This document shows positions 14,733-16,900 of a stretch of DNA of 16,900 nucleotides, one piece after another. Origin of the DNA: CAYWFU01 sp964457585 (GTDB taxonomy: Bacteria > JACRDZ01); the NCBI GenBank assembly GCA_964457585.1, contig CAYWFU010000072.1, forward strand, positions 1 to 16,900. The letters are read 5' to 3'. The position numbers and the translations under genes were made by a program. Within the stretch, counting starts at the first letter, position 1. Each line of letters begins with the position of its first letter. A model generated the notes under the pieces. The model did no database searches. It had not been told where the DNA came from and was given only the letters and a program-made list of their open reading frames with translations.

Positions 14733-16009
14733 AGATTGCATTTTATACTTTAGGTTGCAAATTAAACCAATCAGAAACTTTTTCCATAGCTAATCAATTG
14801 CATTCTTCCGGTTATGAAGTAGTTTCAATAGATAAGAATCCGGATGTGTGTATAATAAATACCTGTACTGTTACAAATCACAGTGATCAGCGATCCCGCC
14901 AGATGATCAGGAAATTCATTAAAGATCATCCGTCTTCCTTAATTATCGTTACTGGATGTTATGCTGAAAGAGCTCCTGATGAATTAAAAAAAATTTCAGG
15001 AGTTACAATGGTTATTGGTAATTCTGATAAAAAAGAAATAGTAAATATTTTAAATAAGATGCAGAATAGAGTTAGTGAAAAAATTGAAACTGATATATAT
15101 AAGACTGTTTGCGGTGAGATAGGGAAAACCAGAACATTTATTAAAATTCAGGATGGATGCGATGCCAGTTGCAGTTATTGTATTGTTCCCAAAGTGCGCG
15201 GAAAAAGCCGCAGTATAGCGAATAATGATATTCTTGCCGAAATTTCAAAAGCCGTAAAATTAGGATATCCGGAAATTGTGCTTACCGGCGTACATATTGG
15301 CGCTTACGGCAAGGATATTTCTGAAAATTTAAATCTCGCTGCATTGCTGAAAGAAGCTTTGAAAATCTGTCAACCAGCGCGTATCAGGCTATCTTCTATT
15401 GAACCGGAAGAGATCACTGATGAGCTTATTGAAATAATCATATCATCTAAGTATATATGCCGCCATCTGCATATACCATTACAAAGCGGTACTGATGAAA
15501 TTCTAAAAAAAATGAATAGAAATTATACTATTAAAAAATATATAAATCTTTTAAATAAAATAAATAGTATATCAAAAGAGATATCGCTGGGTACTGATAT
15601 TATTACAGGATTTCCGGGTGAGTCAGAAATATTATTTAATAATACTTTGGAAATAATTCATTCTTTGCCATTTAGCTATATTCATGTTTTTCCTTATTCC
15701 AGAAGAGAAGGTACAGAAGCTTATAATTTAAATGAAACAGTATCTTCAAAAGAAAATGAAAGAAGAGTGAGATTAATAAGAGAAATATCCAATAAAAAAT
15801 TGATAAATTTCAAGAAAATGTTTATAGAAAAAACACTCTCTGCTGTAATTGAAACTACTCGCAATAAACAGACAGGAAAGCTTGTTGGTCTTACAGATAA
15901 TTATATAAAAGTTTTATTAAATGGTTCAAATGATTTAGTTAAAAAAACTGTTCAAGTAAAAATAAAAGAAATAACAGAAGATAGTTATGTTTATGGGGAA
16001 ATCCTTTAA
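14729..16009 (+). CDS. mtaB: tRNA (N6-L-threonylcarbamoyladenosine37-C2)-methylthiotransferase MtaB
   Basis: This radical SAM enzyme adds a methylthio group to t6A37 in ANN-decoding tRNAs, giving ms2t6A. The UPF0004 domain cysteines are C10 (TLGCKLNQSE), C46 (INTCTVTNHSDQRSR) and C77 (TGCYAE), which bind the auxiliary 4Fe-4S cluster. The radical SAM CX3CX2C is C144, C148 and C151 (DGCDASCSYCIVPKVRG). A C-terminal TRAM domain (about 360-426) fits tRNA binding. The TLGCKLNQSE start and NHSDQRSRQMIR favour MtaB over MiaB or RimO, though this needs a tree. It is translationally coupled to xseA by a 4-nt overlap. Its 426 residues are close to the family norm. Confidence 0.9.
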   Translation: MKIAFYTLGCKLNQSETFSIANQLHSSGYEVVSIDKNPDVCIINTCTVTNHSDQRSRQMIRKFIKDHPSSLIIVTGCYAERAPDELKKISGVTMVIGNSDKKEIVNILNKMQNRVSEKIETDIYKTVCGEIGKTRTFIKIQDGCDASCSYCIVPKVRGKSRSIANNDILAEISKAVKLGYPEIVLTGVHIGAYGKDISENLNLAALLKEALKICQPARIRLSSIEPEEITDELIEIIISSKYICRHLHIPLQSGTDEILKKMNRNYTIKKYINLLNKINSISKEISLGTDIITGFPGESEILFNNTLEIIHSLPFSYIHVFPYSRREGTEAYNLNETVSSKENERRVRLIREISNKKLINFKKMFIEKTLSAVIETTRNKQTGKLVGLTDNYIKVLLNGSNDLVKKTVQVKIKEITEDSYVYGEIL

Positions 16010-16123
16010 ACATAAAAGAGTTTGTAATAACGTAAAATAGAGTGTTAATTATCATATCAATCAGAGTGACAGCACATTGGTTTTAAACGTCATAATTTTG
16101 CTTCCATAGTTTTGCCTTTACTC

Positions 16124-16152
16124 TTGACAATGCTACTATATAATAGTACAAT
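16124..16152 (+). promoter_or_regulatory. Sigma70-type promoter with overlapping operator-like inverted repeat, for vapBC
   Basis: TTGACA (16124-16129, perfect) and TACAAT (16147-16152, 5 of 6) are separated by the ideal 17 bp. The inverted repeat TACTAT-ATA-ATAGTA (16134-16148) spans the spacer and enters the -10 box. An antitoxin bound there would block polymerase, as in autoregulated toxin-antitoxin operons. The remaining upstream gap (16010-16123) shows no other feature I can support. Confidence 0.75.
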
Positions 16153-16192
16153 ATGGTCGTATTAATAGATAGTATAAAATAAGGAGGTAAAA

Positions 16193-16432
16193 ATGAGTGT
16201 TGTAAAGACATCGATAACAGTTCCTGAAGATATTTATAAAAAAATCAGAGGAATATCTGATAATTTTAGTGCGGTAGTTACTGAGGCATTAAAGGAATAT
16301 ATTAAGCATAGAAAAATACAAAAAGCGGTCTCATCTTTTGGAAGTTGGGGGAAAAGGGATAAAGATAGTGTTGAAATGGTTAATGAAATGAGAAAAGAAG
16401 AGGGCAGAGATTATGAGAAAGGTTTTAATTGA
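16193..16432 (+). CDS. Ribbon-helix-helix antitoxin, VapB type
   Basis: This 79-residue protein probably binds DNA through its N-terminal half and neutralises the toxin with its C-terminal half. VVKTSITVPEDIYKKIRG (3-20) fits the RHH beta strand and first helix. DNFSAVVTEALKEYIKHR (23-40) fits the second helix. The charged tail (52-79) would wrap the toxin. AAGGAGGT (16181-16188) gives a strong ribosome site. Its end overlaps the toxin gene by 20 nt. A near-consensus promoter with an inverted repeat lies just upstream. The VapB label rests on the partner; RHH antitoxins pair with several toxin types. Confidence 0.85.
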   Translation: MSVVKTSITVPEDIYKKIRGISDNFSAVVTEALKEYIKHRKIQKAVSSFGSWGKRDKDSVEMVNEMRKEEGRDYEKGFN

Positions 16433-16799
16433 TACTGATGTTGTGATAGATTTTCTAAAAGGTGAGATTTATTCAAAAGATTTAATATTCCCTTTATGGA
16501 AAACAAGTACAGCTTATTTAAGCGTGTTGACAATTTATGAACTTTATGCAGGAATCAGAGAAAAAGAAAGGGATAAAACTAAAGATTTTATTGATGCTTG
16601 TATAATTGAAGATACTACACCTGAGATAGCTGTGAAAGGCGGTGATCTCAGAAGATTTTATAAAGAAAAGGGAATAACGCTTAATGTTGTTGATTGTCTT
16701 ATTGCGGCTACCGCGATTACAAGAGGTTATAAAATTGCGACAAGAAACATTAAACATTATCCAGAAAAGGATATAATTATTAAAATGCCTCAAAAATAG
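16413..16799 (+). CDS. vapC: PIN-domain ribonuclease toxin, VapC type
   Basis: VapC toxins are magnesium-dependent RNases that cut tRNA or rRNA when freed from antitoxin. The acidic PIN residues are visible: D7 in VLIDTDVVID, E43 in TIYELYAG, D94 in LNVVDCLIAATA, and the last-position pair near R111/N112 in IATRNIKHYP. The 128-residue length is typical. Translation should be coupled to the antitoxin: the ATG lies inside the antitoxin gene, 8 nt after AAGAGGG (16398-16404). No disruption is seen, so an active enzyme is expected. The RNA target cannot be read from sequence. Confidence 0.92.
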   Translation: MRKVLIDTDVVIDFLKGEIYSKDLIFPLWKTSTAYLSVLTIYELYAGIREKERDKTKDFIDACIIEDTTPEIAVKGGDLRRFYKEKGITLNVVDCLIAATAITRGYKIATRNIKHYPEKDIIIKMPQK

Positions 16800-16800
16800 T

Positions 16801-16834
16801 GTGTGAATTTTTGGGACGTGTGAATTTTTGGGAC
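16801..16834. repeat. Two perfect tandem copies of a 17-bp unit
   Basis: GTGTGAATTTTTGGGAC occurs twice with no gap (16801-16817 and 16818-16834), followed by GGAG. It begins 1 nt after the vapC stop. Exact duplication suggests recent origin or a recognition site. It could mark the edge of a repeat or mobile element continuing beyond the window. The tail 16862-16900 is almost pure purine, and its coding state cannot be judged. Confidence 0.85.
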
Positions 16835-16900
16835 GGAGTTAATTTATCAGAAATTTCCCAAGATAAAAAAAACAAGAAAAAGAGAAGAAAAAGAAAAGAG

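Noticed and set aside
16010..16120. Possible small gene or terminator between mtaB and the toxin-antitoxin promoter
   Set aside because: No start with ribosome site and coding-like frame, and no hairpin with a T-run, could be found.

Overview
The window is a stretch of AT-rich bacterial chromosome. Its first two thirds are the conserved transcription/translation super-operon: the end of tuf, rpmG, tRNA-Trp, secE, nusG, rplK, rplA, rplJ, rplL, rpoB and rpoC, all on the + strand. The RpoC trigger loop appears to carry an SI3-type insertion of roughly 170 residues, and a lipoprotein cytochrome follows the operon. Both point to a Gram-negative-type cell, perhaps in the Bacteroidetes/Chlorobi-like or an uncultured AT-rich lineage. 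The lineage is inference; no marker here fixes the phylum. UGA is used as an ordinary stop (xseA).

Region 1 (1-11587): the operon ends at a clear intrinsic terminator after rpoC. Several starts are not ATG (secE TTG, nusG GTG, rplJ TTG), each with a good Shine-Dalgarno sequence. The long gaps inside the operon are structured. A recognisable L10-leader RNA lies before rplJ and carries possible mutually exclusive downstream helices. A near-identical palindrome occurs in two gaps (rpmG/tRNA-Trp and rplJ/rplL). A large stem-loop plus a 14-bp palindrome sits between rplL and rpoB, and a 7-nt tandem array follows tuf.

Region 2 (11588-13526): a predicted lipoprotein with eight CXXCH haem sites. After it comes a decayed minus-strand stretch: a short PQQ-propeller-like fragment with its own ribosome site, preceded in the same frame by a fragment of an alpha/beta hydrolase-like protein. 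An 8-nt tandem array (AGGCACAA type) lies beside it, and a related array lies between rplL and rpoB.

Region 3 (13527-16009): xseA (exonuclease VII large subunit) and mtaB (tRNA methylthiotransferase), coupled by an ATGA overlap. No xseB is visible.

Region 4 (16010-16900): a VapBC-type toxin-antitoxin pair with a near-consensus promoter and an overlapping inverted repeat. It is followed by a perfect 17-bp tandem duplication and a purine-rich run at the window edge.

Most of the window is ordinary core genome. The parts that merit a second look are the intergenic repeats and RNA structures, the orphan octahaem protein, the gene-remnant junction and the 3' end repeat. I did not find convincing evidence of a wholly new multi-gene system.
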